In this document: in pieces, positions 36,112 through 44,864 of the stretch
How the letters are laid out: each line of letters begins with the position of its first letter
Position numbering within the stretch: the first letter of the stretch is position 1
Assembly: GCA_016708345.1 (NCBI GenBank)
Contig: JADJFX010000011.1
Span: 62,001-126,000, forward strand
DNA length: 64,000 bases
Source of the DNA: Candidatus Rhodoferax bjergmarkensis
GTDB taxonomy: Bacteria > Pseudomonadota > Gammaproteobacteria > Burkholderiales > Burkholderiaceae_C
Reading direction: 5' to 3'
Notes under the pieces: generated by a model
What the model saw: only the letters and a program-made list of their open reading frames with translations
Databases searched by the model: none
What the model was told of the DNA's origin: nothing
Translations under genes and position numbers: made by a program

Positions 36112-37119
36112 TTAGAACGCGTGGTAAAGACCAACACGGTATTGCTGACCATTCACGCCAGTGGTGGAAGCCGCAGGCGCGGCATCAAAGGTCTGCTTGC
36201 CAAACGATGCGTTCAGGCTTGTTCGCTTGCTCAGGTCATACTTGACCACGTACTCTGTCAAAGAGTTGACATCACGCTTGGCCCAGTTAAAACCAACCGT
36301 GATGGCACCGACCGGTGCCGATAAGCCCAAGGAATAAGCATTCGCATCACTTGTCGAGTTGTAAGCCACGCCGGTTGTGGAGCCGTCATAGCCAACGCCC
36401 AACTTGGCAACACCCAAGTCATAGGTGGCAAAGGCCTCGAAGCGGCTGGTGCGGGCAATGTTGGCAGCCGCAACAGCGTAAGCGGGAGGTGCATCAAAGC
36501 TGGACCGCTTGAACTGCACACCCGCAGCCATCGGGCCATTGGCATAAGTCACGCCAATAACATGTAAAAACGCCTGCATGAACATTGCCGTCATTGGAGT
36601 CTTCAACCAATTGAATGAAGCCTGTGAAGCCACTGATGGGCGCTATGGAATACGTCAGGGCATCCACACCCACTCGGGTGATGATGCCACTGGTGTCATA
36701 GATACCATCTTGCAGGTTGGCGGGTGCCACCATGCCGCGCGTCAACATGTGGGTGCTGCGAGTGTTGGCAAAAGTCAAGGTGCCTATGGAACCGGTCAGT
36801 CCCAAACTGGTGTCGCTGCGCGTCAGTCCCTGACCAAACCTGCCGGAAGAGGGCAACCCAGGCGCAGGACCCGCAGACAAGGCAGGTGTTTCAAAACCAC
36901 GCTGGCAATCGCTTTCAAACCACCGCCAAGATCTTCTACGGCAGTCAGTTTGATGTCGGCATTGGTCAGAGTCAGACCACGCGCAGCTGAACCCGTTCCA
37001 GCGCTGTTGTCAACGCTTTGGTAAGCTGCCCCCACCAAACCAGTGATGGACACAGAAGATTGGGCGAAAACGCCGCCAACAGCAGTCAGGGCAGCCAGTG
37101 CTACGATGGTTTTTTTCAT
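36112..37119 (-). CDS. Outer-membrane porin, OmpC/Gram-negative type (frameshifted)
   Basis: From ATG 37119 the product starts with a signal peptide (MKKTIVALAALTAVGGVFA|QSS). Porin strands follow: SVSITGLVGAAYQSVDNSAG, LTLTNADIKLTAVEDLGGGLKAIAS, FGQGLTRSDTSLGLTGSIGTLTFANTRS, YSIAPISGFTGFIQL, FEAFATYDLGVAKLGVGYD and YVVKYDLSKRTSLNASFGKQT. It ends QQYRVGLYHAF with the C-terminal Phe that trimeric porins need. The total of about 335 codons is normal. Two frame changes, near 36880 and 36560, are the only breaks in this otherwise clean part of the window. Confidence 0.85.
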
Positions 37120-37362
37120 ATTGATGACTCCAAAAACAAAAGTTGGAGACCGACACAATCGTTTCGGTCTCCAAAAGATAACCGCGCATTCTAAATATGA
37201 TCAGCCGATTGGACACACCCTGGATGGTCCAAGCAGGAATTGGAACTCGAAAAACATCATATTTCAGTCATTTTCGTAGCCCTCTAGCAACAAACAAAAC
37301 CATGCACTGCACACAGCCCTGCACGGTGACTGAAAAACCACACCCTTTTATAATCGCCCGCC
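37120..37362. promoter_or_regulatory. Divergent intergenic region between porin and coq7
   Basis: These 243 bases separate two divergent genes and should contain both promoters. The porin side has GATGACTCCAAAAACAAAAG just before its ribosome-binding region. I see no operator with strong symmetry and no small gene. Confidence 0.35.
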
Positions 37363-37980
37363 ATGGACACCCTTTTAAGCACTTTTGATGCTGCCCTGCG
37401 CACGCTTTTTGCCACCCCCCGCGCGGCCCAAGCGTGCCCAACGCTGCCGGGCGAAGCGAGCGAGCTGACGGCGGCCGAGCAACGCGAGGCAGCGGCGCTG
37501 ATGCGGGTCAACCACGTGGGAGAAGTGTGTGCCCAGGCGCTCTACACAGCACAGGCATTTGCTACTAAAAACGAAGCGCTTCGCGCCCATTTCATAAGCG
37601 CCAGCGCCGAAGAAACCAACCATCTGGCGTGGACCCGCCAACGTCTGGACGAGCTGGGCGACCGCCCTTCCCTGCTCAACCCACTGTGGTATGCAGGTGC
37701 TTTTGGCATCGGTCTGCTGGCCGGGCGGTTGGGTGACCGGGTGAGTTTGGGCTTTGTGGTGGAAACAGAACACCAAGTGGCGGCGCATCTGGAGAGTCAC
37801 CTGACCCGGCTGCCCGTTAACGACCATGCCTCACGCGCCATCGTGGCGCAAATGAAGGATGACGAAGCCCGCCATGCCAAGGATGCCCAGCTGGCGGGTG
37901 CCCTGGAGCTGCCCCAGCCGGTCAAAGACCTGATGCGCTCATGCGCCAAGGTCATGACAACCGTAGCGCACCGAATTTAA
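37363..37980 (+). CDS. coq7: 2-octaprenyl-3-methyl-6-methoxy-1,4-benzoquinol hydroxylase
   Basis: Coq7 is the di-iron hydroxylase of ubiquinone synthesis. The 205-residue protein has the paired carboxylate-histidine motifs MRVNHVGEVCAQALYTAQA, SASAEETNHLAWTRQRLDELG, VETEHQVAAHLESHL and DDEARHAKDAQLAGA, all metal ligands present. It is membrane-associated through LLNPLWYAGAFGIGLLAGRLG. The frame is intact. The convergent osmC-family gene ends 3 bases after its stop. Confidence 0.94.
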   Translation: MDTLLSTFDAALRTLFATPRAAQACPTLPGEASELTAAEQREAAALMRVNHVGEVCAQALYTAQAFATKNEALRAHFISASAEETNHLAWTRQRLDELGDRPSLLNPLWYAGAFGIGLLAGRLGDRVSLGFVVETEHQVAAHLESHLTRLPVNDHASRAIVAQMKDDEARHAKDAQLAGALELPQPVKDLMRSCAKVMTTVAHRI

Positions 37981-37983
37981 ACA

Positions 37984-38433
37984 TCAAGCCTCCATCAGCT
38001 CAAAACTGGTGGTGATGTCTGCCGTTTTGGCCAGCATGATGCTGGCCGAGCAGTATTTTTCATGGCTCATGGCAATGGCGCGCTCCACCGCAGGTGCCGG
38101 AATGCCTTTGCCCGACACGGTGAAATGCATGTTGATGCGTGTGAACACCTTGGGGTCCACTTCAGCCCGCTCAGCCGTGAGCTTGACCGTGCAGCCGGTG
38201 ACGTGATGGCGGCCGCGTTTGAGGATCAGCACCACGTCATAGGCGGTGCAACCGCCGGTGCCGGCCAGCACGGTTTCCAGCGGACGCGGTGCCAGGTTCA
38301 GGCCGCCATTTTCAGGCTTGGCTGCGTCCGGCGCGCCGTCCATCACCAAGGTGTGGCCGCTGCCGGTTTCGGCCACAAAACCCATGCCCGAGCGCGTGCC
38401 CATAGCGCCGGTCCAACTGACTGTGCATTCCAT
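37984..38433 (-). CDS. OsmC-family peroxiredoxin-like protein
   Basis: OsmC/Ohr proteins reduce organic hydroperoxides through two cysteines. From ATG 38433 the 149-residue protein reads MECTVSWTGAMGTRSGMGFVAETGSGH, NLAPRPLETVLAGTGGCTAYDVVLILKRGRH (first Cys) and MSHEKYCSASIMLAKTADITTSFE (second Cys). Both cysteines are present, and the layout is of the YhfA/OsmC type rather than Ohr. The upstream frame extends to 38517, but MECTV is the family start. Confidence 0.9.
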   Translation of the reverse strand: MECTVSWTGAMGTRSGMGFVAETGSGHTLVMDGAPDAAKPENGGLNLAPRPLETVLAGTGGCTAYDVVLILKRGRHHVTGCTVKLTAERAEVDPKVFTRINMHFTVSGKGIPAPAVERAIAMSHEKYCSASIMLAKTADITTSFELMEA

Positions 38434-38504
38434 GATTAACCCTCCCCCTTCGCTTTTGAAAAGGGCTGATTGTCGCCGTAACGAGCCCTTATCATCGGAG
38501 CTCC

Positions 38505-40073
38505 ATGAAGACACCAAGCCCCAAACCCCTCACACCCGCCGACTATCTGAAAAAAGTGCTGACCGCCCGCGTTTATGACGTGGCGCTGGAAACGGCTTTG
38601 GAGCCGGCCAAAGCCCTGAGCAAACGCCTGCACAACACGGTTCTGTTCAAACGCGAAGACCAGCAGCCGGTGCGCAGTTTCAAGCTGCGCGGCGCCTACA
38701 ACAAAATGGCGCAACTGACCCCCGAGCAGTTGAAAAATGGCGTGATTTGCGCCTCCGCTGGTAACCACGCACAAGGCGTGGCGCTCAGTGCGCAGCGCCT
38801 CGGAACGCGCGCCGTGATCGTGATGCCCACCACCACGCAGCAGGTCAAGGTGGACGCGGTGCGCGGCTTTGGCGGCGAGGTGGTGCTGCACGGCGACAGC
38901 TACTCGGACGCCTACACCCAGGCCGTCACTCTGGAGAAAAAACAGGGCCTGACGTTCATCCACCCCTTTGATGACCCGGACGTGATTGCGGGCCAGGGCA
39001 CGATTGCCATGGAGATATTGCGCCAATTGCAGGGCCACAGCTCGAATCGACTGGACGCGATCTTTGTAGCCATTGGCGGTGGTGGCCTGGTGTCCGGCGT
39101 GGCCAACTACATCAAGGCCGTTCGCCCCGAGATCAAGGTCATCGGCGTGCAGATGAACGACTCCAACGCCATGGCACAGTCCGTGGCCGCGGGCAAACGG
39201 CTCACGCTGACCGACGTGGGTTTGTTCTCGGACGGCACGGCGGTGAAACTGGTGGGCGAGGAGACCTTTCGCATCTCCAAAAAACTGGTCGATGAGTTCA
39301 TCATGGTGGACACCGATGCCGTGTGCGCGGCCATCAAGGATGTGTTTGTCGATACCCGCAGCATTGTCGAACCTGCGGGCGCGCTGGCAGTGGCTGCCAT
39401 CAAGCAGTATGTGGCTACCCACAAGACCAAAGGCGAAACCTACGCCGCCATTTTGTGCGGTGCCAACATGAACTTTGACCGCCTGCGCTTTGTGGCCGAG
39501 CGCGCCGAGGTGGGTGAGGAGCGCGAGGCGCTCTTTGCCGTGACGATTCCCGAAGAGCGCGGCAGTTTCAAGCGTTTTTGCGAGCTGATTGGCGAGTTGC
39601 CCGGCGGCCCGCGCAGCGTCACTGAATTCAACTACCGCATCAGTGACGCTGCGCAAGCCCATGTGTTTGTCGGCCTGACCACCCACGGCAAGGGCGAGTC
39701 GGCCAAAATCGCGGCCAACTTCAGCAAACACCGCTTTGCGGCGCTCGATTTGACACACGACGAGCTGACCCGCGAGCACATCCGGCACATGGTGGGCGGA
39801 CACTCCAAATTGGCACAGGATGAGCGCGTGTTGCGCTTCGAATTTCCCGAGCGCCCCGGTGCCCTGATGAAGTTTTTGAGCCTGATGCGCCCGGGCTGGA
39901 ACATCTCCCTGTTCCACTACCGCAACCAGGGTGCCGACTACGGCCGCATTCTGGTGGGGCTGCAAGTGCCCAAGGCCGACGACAAGGCGTTTGCCAAGTT
40001 TTTGCAGACGCTGGACTACCCGTATGTGGAAGAAACACACAATCCGGTGTACCGGATGTTCCTGCAGCAGTAA
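38505..40073 (+). CDS. ilvA: Threonine ammonia-lyase, biosynthetic
   Basis: IlvA converts threonine to 2-oxobutyrate, the first step of isoleucine synthesis. The 522-residue enzyme has a PLP domain with VRSFKLRGAYNKMAQL (PLP Lys at residue 60), ICASAGNHAQGVALSA, IGGGGLVSGVANYIK and LCGANMNFDRLRFVAERA. Two C-terminal ACT-like regulatory domains follow (LFAVTIPEERGSFKRFCELIG; VLRFEFPERPGALMKFLSLM). The two-ACT form is the isoleucine-inhibited biosynthetic type. Confidence 0.95.
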   Translation: MKTPSPKPLTPADYLKKVLTARVYDVALETALEPAKALSKRLHNTVLFKREDQQPVRSFKLRGAYNKMAQLTPEQLKNGVICASAGNHAQGVALSAQRLGTRAVIVMPTTTQQVKVDAVRGFGGEVVLHGDSYSDAYTQAVTLEKKQGLTFIHPFDDPDVIAGQGTIAMEILRQLQGHSSNRLDAIFVAIGGGGLVSGVANYIKAVRPEIKVIGVQMNDSNAMAQSVAAGKRLTLTDVGLFSDGTAVKLVGEETFRISKKLVDEFIMVDTDAVCAAIKDVFVDTRSIVEPAGALAVAAIKQYVATHKTKGETYAAILCGANMNFDRLRFVAERAEVGEEREALFAVTIPEERGSFKRFCELIGELPGGPRSVTEFNYRISDAAQAHVFVGLTTHGKGESAKIAANFSKHRFAALDLTHDELTREHIRHMVGGHSKLAQDERVLRFEFPERPGALMKFLSLMRPGWNISLFHYRNQGADYGRILVGLQVPKADDKAFAKFLQTLDYPYVEETHNPVYRMFLQQ

Positions 40074-40092
40074 ACGATAGTTAACCAGAGGC

Positions 40093-40701
40093 ATGACCAT
40101 GGCAAACCCCTTGTTGAAACCCCATTTTTCCCCCGAAGAATACCTGGCCTGGGAGGCCGGACAAGTGGAGAAGCACGAATACGTGGATGGCGAAGTCTTT
40201 GCCATGGCCGGTGCCGGGGAAGGCCACATTACGGTGTGCCTCAACGTGGCCATGGTCCTGCGCCAGCACCTCAAAGGCAGCCCCTGCCGCACCTTTATGG
40301 CGGACATGAAGGTGCAGGCCAACGCGGATGGAGCCTATTTTTACCCCGACGTGGTGGTCACCTGCAGTGCGAGCGACGCGCAAGACCCGCTGGTCAAACG
40401 TGAGCCCACCCTCATTGTCGAAGTGCTCTCGCCCAGCACGGCCGCCTATGACCGGGGCGAAAAGTTCAGCCGCTACCGCCAGCTGGCCAGCTTGCAGGAA
40501 TACGTGCTGGTGGACACCGACACCCGCGCCACCGATGTTTTCCGCAAACGCTCTGACGGCCTGTGGGTGCTGCACCCTTTTGCCAGCGACCAAGCAGTGG
40601 AGCTGGCCAGCGTGGCGCTGACCATTCCAGCTGCCGTGCTGTTCGATGAGCTGGAGGCTCCCGCCGTCGCCGCGCACCCCGCGTCTGACGTGTCCCGCTG
40701 A
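40093..40701 (+). CDS. Uma2-family PD-(D/E)XK nuclease-like protein
   Basis: The 202-residue protein reads PHFSPEEYLAWEAGQVEKHEYVDGEVFAMAGAGEGH, GSPCRTFMADMKVQANADGAYFYPDVVVTC, PTLIVEVLSPSTAAYDRGEKFSRYRQLASLQEYVLVDT and RKRSDGLWVLHPF. The PD...IVEVLS pair is the nuclease-fold active-site signature of Uma2 (DUF820). The family is abundant in cyanobacteria and some Burkholderiales and has no settled function. ATG 40099 is an alternative start. It ends 4 bases before the nucleotidase gene. Confidence 0.88.
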   Translation: MTMANPLLKPHFSPEEYLAWEAGQVEKHEYVDGEVFAMAGAGEGHITVCLNVAMVLRQHLKGSPCRTFMADMKVQANADGAYFYPDVVVTCSASDAQDPLVKREPTLIVEVLSPSTAAYDRGEKFSRYRQLASLQEYVLVDTDTRATDVFRKRSDGLWVLHPFASDQAVELASVALTIPAAVLFDELEAPAVAAHPASDVSR

Positions 40702-40705
40702 CACC

Positions 40706-41602
40706 ATGGCCGCTACTCTGGACGGCAAGCTGGTGGTGGCCATCTCCAGCCGCGCCCTGTTTGACTTTGAGGGTGAAAACGAGGTCTTTGAGCAAGGTGA
40801 CGACCGCGCCTACATGGCTTTGCAACTGGAGCGGCTCGATACGCCTGAACCGGGGGGTGGCGTTCTCTGCTGGTACAAAAGCTGCTGGCCTTCAACACCG
40901 AAGCGGCGCAACAGGTCGAAGTGGTGATCCTCTCACGCAACGATCCCGTCAGCGGCCTGCGCGTGATGAAATCAGCTGCCCACTATGCGCTGCCCATCAT
41001 CCGCTGCACCTTCACGCGCGGCGAAGCACCTTGGCGCTACCTCAAACCGCTGCGCGCCAACCTGTTTTTGAGCACCCACCTGAGCGATGTGCGCTCGGCG
41101 CTGGCAGCCGGTGTGCCAGCGGCGCAGGTCTACCCGCAGTCGGCCCATGCCAGCGCCGCCCACCCGTTGGAGGTACGCATTGCGTTTGACGGTGACGCCG
41201 TGCTGTTCAGTGACGAGGCAGAAATGGTGTACCAGACCCAAGGGCTGGGTGCTTTTCAGCAGCACGAAACCGACAAGGCCGCCCTGCCCTTGCCAGACGG
41301 CCCCTTCAAACCCTTGCTGGTGGCGATGCACCGCCTGGCAGCAGGCCGCCACGCCCGCCATGCGCATTCGCACCGCGTTGGTCACCGCCCGCGGCGCCCC
41401 GGCGCATGAGCGGGCCATCCGCACGCTGATGAACTGGAACATTGAGGTGGACGAAGCCATGTTTCTGGGCGGGCTGGACAAAGCGAGTTTTTTGCGCGAG
41501 TTTGAGCCTGACTTCTTTTTGACGACCAGACCGGCCATATCGAATCCGCCGCCCGCCGATGCGCCGTCCGGTCATGTGGCCAGCGGCGTGCGCAACGTCT
41601 GA
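40706..41602 (+). CDS. 5'-nucleotidase, PF06189 type (frameshifted)
   Basis: The reconstructed protein reads MAATLDGKLVVAISSRALFDFEGENEVFEQGDD, QVEVVILSRNDPVSGLRVMKSA, LPIIRCTFTRGEAPWRYLKPL, NLFLSTHLSDVRSALAAGVPAA, RIAFDGDAVLFSDEAEMVYQ, FKPLLVAMHRL and RTALVTARGAPAHERAIRTLMNWNIEVDEAMFLGGLDKASFLREFEPDFF. It ends SGHVASGVRNV. This is the cytoplasmic HAD-like 5'-nucleotidase family. Shifts lie near 40855, 41335 and 41525. The stop codon at 41600-41602 is part of the left arm of hairpin element B. Confidence 0.82.
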
Positions 41603-41700
41603 GGCGGGGGCGGCAGTGGGCGCAATCGCTCGTGTCCCCCCGGCCTGCGGCCTCCGCCTTGACCTCGCCATTGCGCCCACTGCCCGCCCCCGCCTCAGAC
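41597..41700. repeat. 104-bp hairpin element B after the nucleotidase gene
   Basis: The arms GTCTGAGGCGGGGGCGGCAG and CTGCCCGCCCCCGCCTCAGAC pair almost perfectly and continue inward with TGGGCGCAAT/ATTGCGCCCA. The top carries GTCCCCCCGGCCTGCGGCC, then TCCGCCTTGACCTCGC, nearly the same as in element A at 28234-28329. The arms of the two elements share no sequence. Element B begins inside the stop codon of the upstream gene and could serve as a terminator or mRNA stabiliser. Confidence 0.8.
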
Positions 41701-41725
41701 GCCAACCCGCTGCAACGCCAAAACA

Positions 41726-41772
41726 CTCCTAAATCAATAGCTGCATGCGCCCTACCAGCATGCGCAAACGCC
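41726..41772. repeat. TAGC-type palindromic repeat
   Basis: ATCAATAGCTGCATGCGCC and AGCATGCGCAAACGCCTAATT form a short copy with paired GCATGCGC/GCATGCGC centres. It lies between hairpin B and the accessory patch. Confidence 0.45.
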
Positions 41773-41886
41773 TAATTGAGCATCCATCACGGCGTACACC
41801 GCTTGGGCTTTCGATGCACTGGAGCGGGTTTGGGTGTTTGTTGCGCACTGGCTGCATGTCGGGATATGCGCCCGATCAGGCACTCA

Positions 41887-42103
41887 CTATCTTTGCTTCT
41901 GCCAAAGAAAGTAAGCAAAGAAAAGGCGAGCCGAATGCGTCGGCCCTGCGGGCTCACTGCGTTGCTCGGGCGAGGTGGGAGGCGCGCAAACTCGCCTTCG
42001 GCTCAAACAGCGCGCCTCTTCTTCCGCCCCACCCTGCGCTACTCGACCGCATAACGGCAGGGACAGCCACACGCACCATCGCTTCGTTTGGCGCGGTTGA
42101 AGG
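41887..42103 (+). repeat. Long interspersed repeat, copy X
   Basis: The copy begins with a small hairpin (CTTTGCTTCTGCCAAAGAAAG), then GTAAGCAAAGAAAAGGCGA. Further on are GCGCAAACTCGCCTTCGG, CTCAAACAGCGCGC and CACCATCGCTTCG. The complement of 44482-44716 shows the same words in the same order. It contains no credible gene. It marks the left side of the accessory segment 42.1-44.5 kb. Confidence 0.7.
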
Positions 42104-42758
42104 AAAATCAGGCTGCAGCGCTCGTCCTTATTGCGGAAGAAGCTACGGATTCAATAGCATCTGAAAACCAATGGCGTTACATCACGTTTCCATGATGGGA
42201 CCAGTCACCTCAGTGTTTAGTGAAATTCGGCATAGGCCAATTGCTGCTGTCCAACTCACCGAACTGATCGCTCCAAAGCCGCCGATGGCAGATGAGATCG
42301 CCCCTGCGGTTGGTTCGCTGGTCATAGGCACCGCATGCCCGGCGGTTCGTGCATACTGTGTAGAACTCGCCTATCGCAACCCAACTGATGATGCCAATTC
42401 ACCAACGTAATCTGAGCCAAGTACGGCGGGCCTATGCAGCTTCGCTGCTGGCCATTGGCTGGCTGTTTGGCAGTGCCGGCTGCTCTTGGAATTTTGACAT
42501 CTTCCGGCCGCCAACTCTTACTCTTGAGGAAATTGAACAGGCGAGGCTACGACTTGAGGAATTGCGGCGACAGGTTGACGCCCGCGCAGCCCAAGGTGAT
42601 CCTCATGCATTGGTACTCGTCGCCAACCAATATCGTCAAGGGCCGAAAAAGGACCATGAGAAGGTACGTGACTACCTAGAGCGCGCCACTGCCAGTGGTG
42701 CAGGGGTGGGGTTGACTGCGCTAGGTATAGATCTGCTGACTTCCATACCAGAAGCAAC

Positions 42759-43842
42759 CTAGTGTAGTGTTGCATTCTGTTGGAACAAGCGACTATTGGC
42801 CCGGATGACCTTTTGCAGGATGTCCTTGGCACTCTTGGTCCAGATGAATGGTTTTGGATTTTTGTTGTGGTGAACGATGTACTCATCGATGGCTGCAGTC
42901 AATTCTGGGACGCTGGTGAAAACGCCACGGCGCAGTCGCTTGGTCGTAATGTCACGAAAGAATCGCTCAACCATGTTCAGCCATGATGCCGAGGTGGGTG
43001 TGAAGTGCATCGTAATGCGTGGGTGCTTGGACAGCCACTCTTGAACGACGGGATGCTTGTGGGTGGCATAGTTGTCGGCGATCAGATGCAGCGCCTTGTC
43101 TTTGGGCGTTTCGCGGTCAATTTTCTTGAGGAATTTGAGCCACTCCACTGGGTGTGGCGTTGCTGGCATGCGCTGATGAGCCGTGCCGTCCAAAGTATTC
43201 ATGGCAGCGAACAAGGTCGTGGTTCCATTGCGCTTGTAATCGTGCGTCATGGTTGCAGCGCCCCCTTTTTCAGCGGCAATCCCGGCTGGGTTCGGTCCAG
43301 TGCCTGCACCTGACTTTTCTCGTCGCAGCACAGAACCAGCGCACGCGTATTGGGGCGGCGACATGTACAGGCCGACGATGTCTTCCAAGTTTTTCCACAA
43401 ACTGCGGGTCACGTGAGACCTTGAAGCCACGCACCAAATGCGGCTTGAGGCCGTTGGCACGCCAGTGGCGTGACACGCTGGCAGCACTGACATCCAACTT
43501 CTCGGCCATCGTGCGTGTACTCAAGTGTCGCTGCTTCGGGCTTGCTTTGGGTAGTGAGTTCGACCAGGCGGGCCACATCCACTTTCACCGGTGGCGCTCC
43601 ACGCGGTAGGTCACGTTCGATGCCAGCCAGACGTCTCTGGGCGTAGCGTTGTCGCCAGCGCGCTACCTGTACACGGCCAATGCCCAACTCGGCGGCGATG
43701 GCAATCGTCTGCTGGCCTTCGCTGGCCAGCAGCACAATTTGCGCACGCTGCGCCAATCTGACGCTGGTGAGTTTCGATCGAACCAGCTTTGTCAACTCAA
43801 TCGTTCGTCTTCGGTCAGGGTGATCGCGGGGGCGACACGCAT
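42759..43842 (-). CDS. IS630-family transposase (frameshifted)
   Basis: From ATG 43842 (MRVAPAITLTEDERL) the pieces are KLVRSKLTSVRLAQRAQIVLLASEGQ, IAAELGIGRVQVARWRQRYAQRRLAGIERDLPRG (helix-turn-helix), MAEKLDVSAASVSRHWRANGLKPHLVRGFKVS and the DEKSQ-type catalytic Asp region. They continue with LHLIADNYATHKHPVVQEWL (second Asp), TPTSASWLNMVERFFRDIT (Glu) and VHHNKNPKPFIWTKSAKDIL. Frame shifts near 43800, 43500, 43380 and 43275 break it, in line with indels in adjacent genes. The stop codon TAG is formed by the IS end plus the flanking TA, so translation termination depends on the target site. Confidence 0.88.
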
Positions 43843-43912
43843 TTTACTCCATCAGGCTTGCAATGGGCCTGATGGAGATTGTTTTGTGTCTTTCAAGAGT
43901 GAGACACTACAC
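42762..43912. mobile_element. IS630-family insertion sequence
   Basis: The 1151-bp element has inverted ends GTGTAGTGTTGCATTCT and its counterpart ending CACTACAC. It is flanked by TA at 42760-42761 and 43913-43914, the target duplication of the IS630/Tc1-mariner group. It carries one transposase gene on the minus strand. It has inserted into the lipoprotein gene described at 42388-44323. Confidence 0.9.
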
Positions 43913-44481
43913 TAGGAGCTGGAGCGACTGCGCGGCCTAAACCTGTTGCGGCAAGCTGCCATTCAAGGTTGTCGGTTCGGCGGCCTCAATAGCAGCCTTC
44001 TACCACATCCCTACCTAGCCGATTACCTTGAAGTCACAGATCCCGAAGAGTCAGACCTTTGGCGAGCGCGCAACATACTGCACTGCGGTGCTTCGGTGCA
44101 TGGCTTGCGCACAAGGATCACCACGAAGAACGCGACTCCTGTGCAATTTGCAACCGAAGGACTTGTTTAGCAGCTACTCGCCAAACCTGACATCGCATTC
44201 GAAAGTCAGCGCAAAAACTGGCCTCATGCTGATTACATCGCCGCTGGACAACGAGCCGAGCGTTTGCGACGTGCGGTTCAAGAGAGTGAGAAAGACTTCC
44301 CCCCACCGCCGCTGGTACGCTAAGCAGCGGTTTTACCCTGCCGCGCAGTCAAGAGTCGAGGACAACATTCATAAAGCCGTTTTTAATTTTTTTAGGCCCT
44401 GCATTCCCTTATTTCTGATTCCGGATACCGAGCACTCGTGAAAGACCTTGCGCTGCAACGCGGTAATTCCAAGCCCCAACG

Positions 44482-44716
44482 ATACCCCCCGCGCCGAGCG
44501 AAGCGATGGCGCGTGTCGCTCCCTCCCCTTCTGGCTGCGCCGAGGAGCGCAGCAGGCGCTGGGACGAGGGGCGCGCGCTGTTTGAGCCGAAGGCGAGTTT
44601 GCGCGACCCCCAGCGGCTGCGAGCACCGCAGGTTGCCCGTAGCGAAGCGAAGGGACGCAGACAGTAGGGTCGCCTTCTCTTTGCTTACTTTCTCTTGGCG
44701 ACGCAAGAGAAAGTGA
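44482..44716 (-). repeat. Long interspersed repeat, copy Y (inverted)
   Basis: On the minus strand it reads CACTTTCTCTTGCGTCGCC, AAGAGAAAGTAAGCAAAGAG, AAGGCGA, GCGCAAACTCGCCTTCGG, CTCAAACAGCGCGC and CGCCATCGCTTCGCTCGG. This is the same order of words as copy X at 41887-42103. The first segment forms a strong hairpin (ACTTTCTCTTG/CAAGAGAAAGT). No gene is encoded. It closes the accessory segment on the right. Confidence 0.7.
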
Positions 44717-44864
44717 GTCGCCCGCCGGGGCGAGACCCGGCCCACAGCCCCAGCAAGAACCCACATCCCGATAAAAAAAGCTGCAACCCCTTCGACAAGC
44801 CCAGAACAAACAGCAAGCACAGCCCAGCTACCATCGAACCCTTGTTCTCAAAGCAACAATCACC

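Larger units (their letters stand above)
42388..44323 (+). pseudogene. Putative lipoprotein gene interrupted by IS630
   Basis: The left part (42388-42759) encodes a lipoprotein-like start, AASLLAIGWLFGSAGCSWNFD (lipobox GSAGC). A helical stretch, TLEEIEQARLRLEELRRQVDARAAQGDPHALVLVANQYRQGPKK, then resembles one Sel1/TPR-like unit. The right part (43915-44323) reads ELERLRGLNLLRQAAIQ, YLADYLEVTDPEESDLWRARN and WPHADYIAAGQRAERLRRAVQESEKDFPPPPLVR. The IS sits between them. In-frame TAG codons occur at the insertion point and at 44168-44170, so the gene is inactive even without the IS. I do not recognise the family. Confidence 0.55.

Noticed and set aside
38436..40322. 628-codon open frame on the minus strand
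   Set aside because: It lies antisense to ilvA and reads as low-complexity shadow sequence; ilvA is fully supported on the other strand.
42171..42410. 79-codon frame starting MALHHVSMMGPVTSVF
   Set aside because: No motif or ribosome site supports it and it overlaps the lipoprotein start; it may be a fragment, but I cannot show this.
42762..43912. IS630 as source of the 162-bp MITEs
   Set aside because: Both use TA targets, but the IS ends (GTGTAGTGT) and the MITE ends (GGGATGCRGAA) do not match.
44482..44716. Possible rRNA or ncRNA because of strong hairpins
   Set aside because: It matches an interspersed repeat found inverted at 41887-42103 and has no rRNA or known ncRNA signature.
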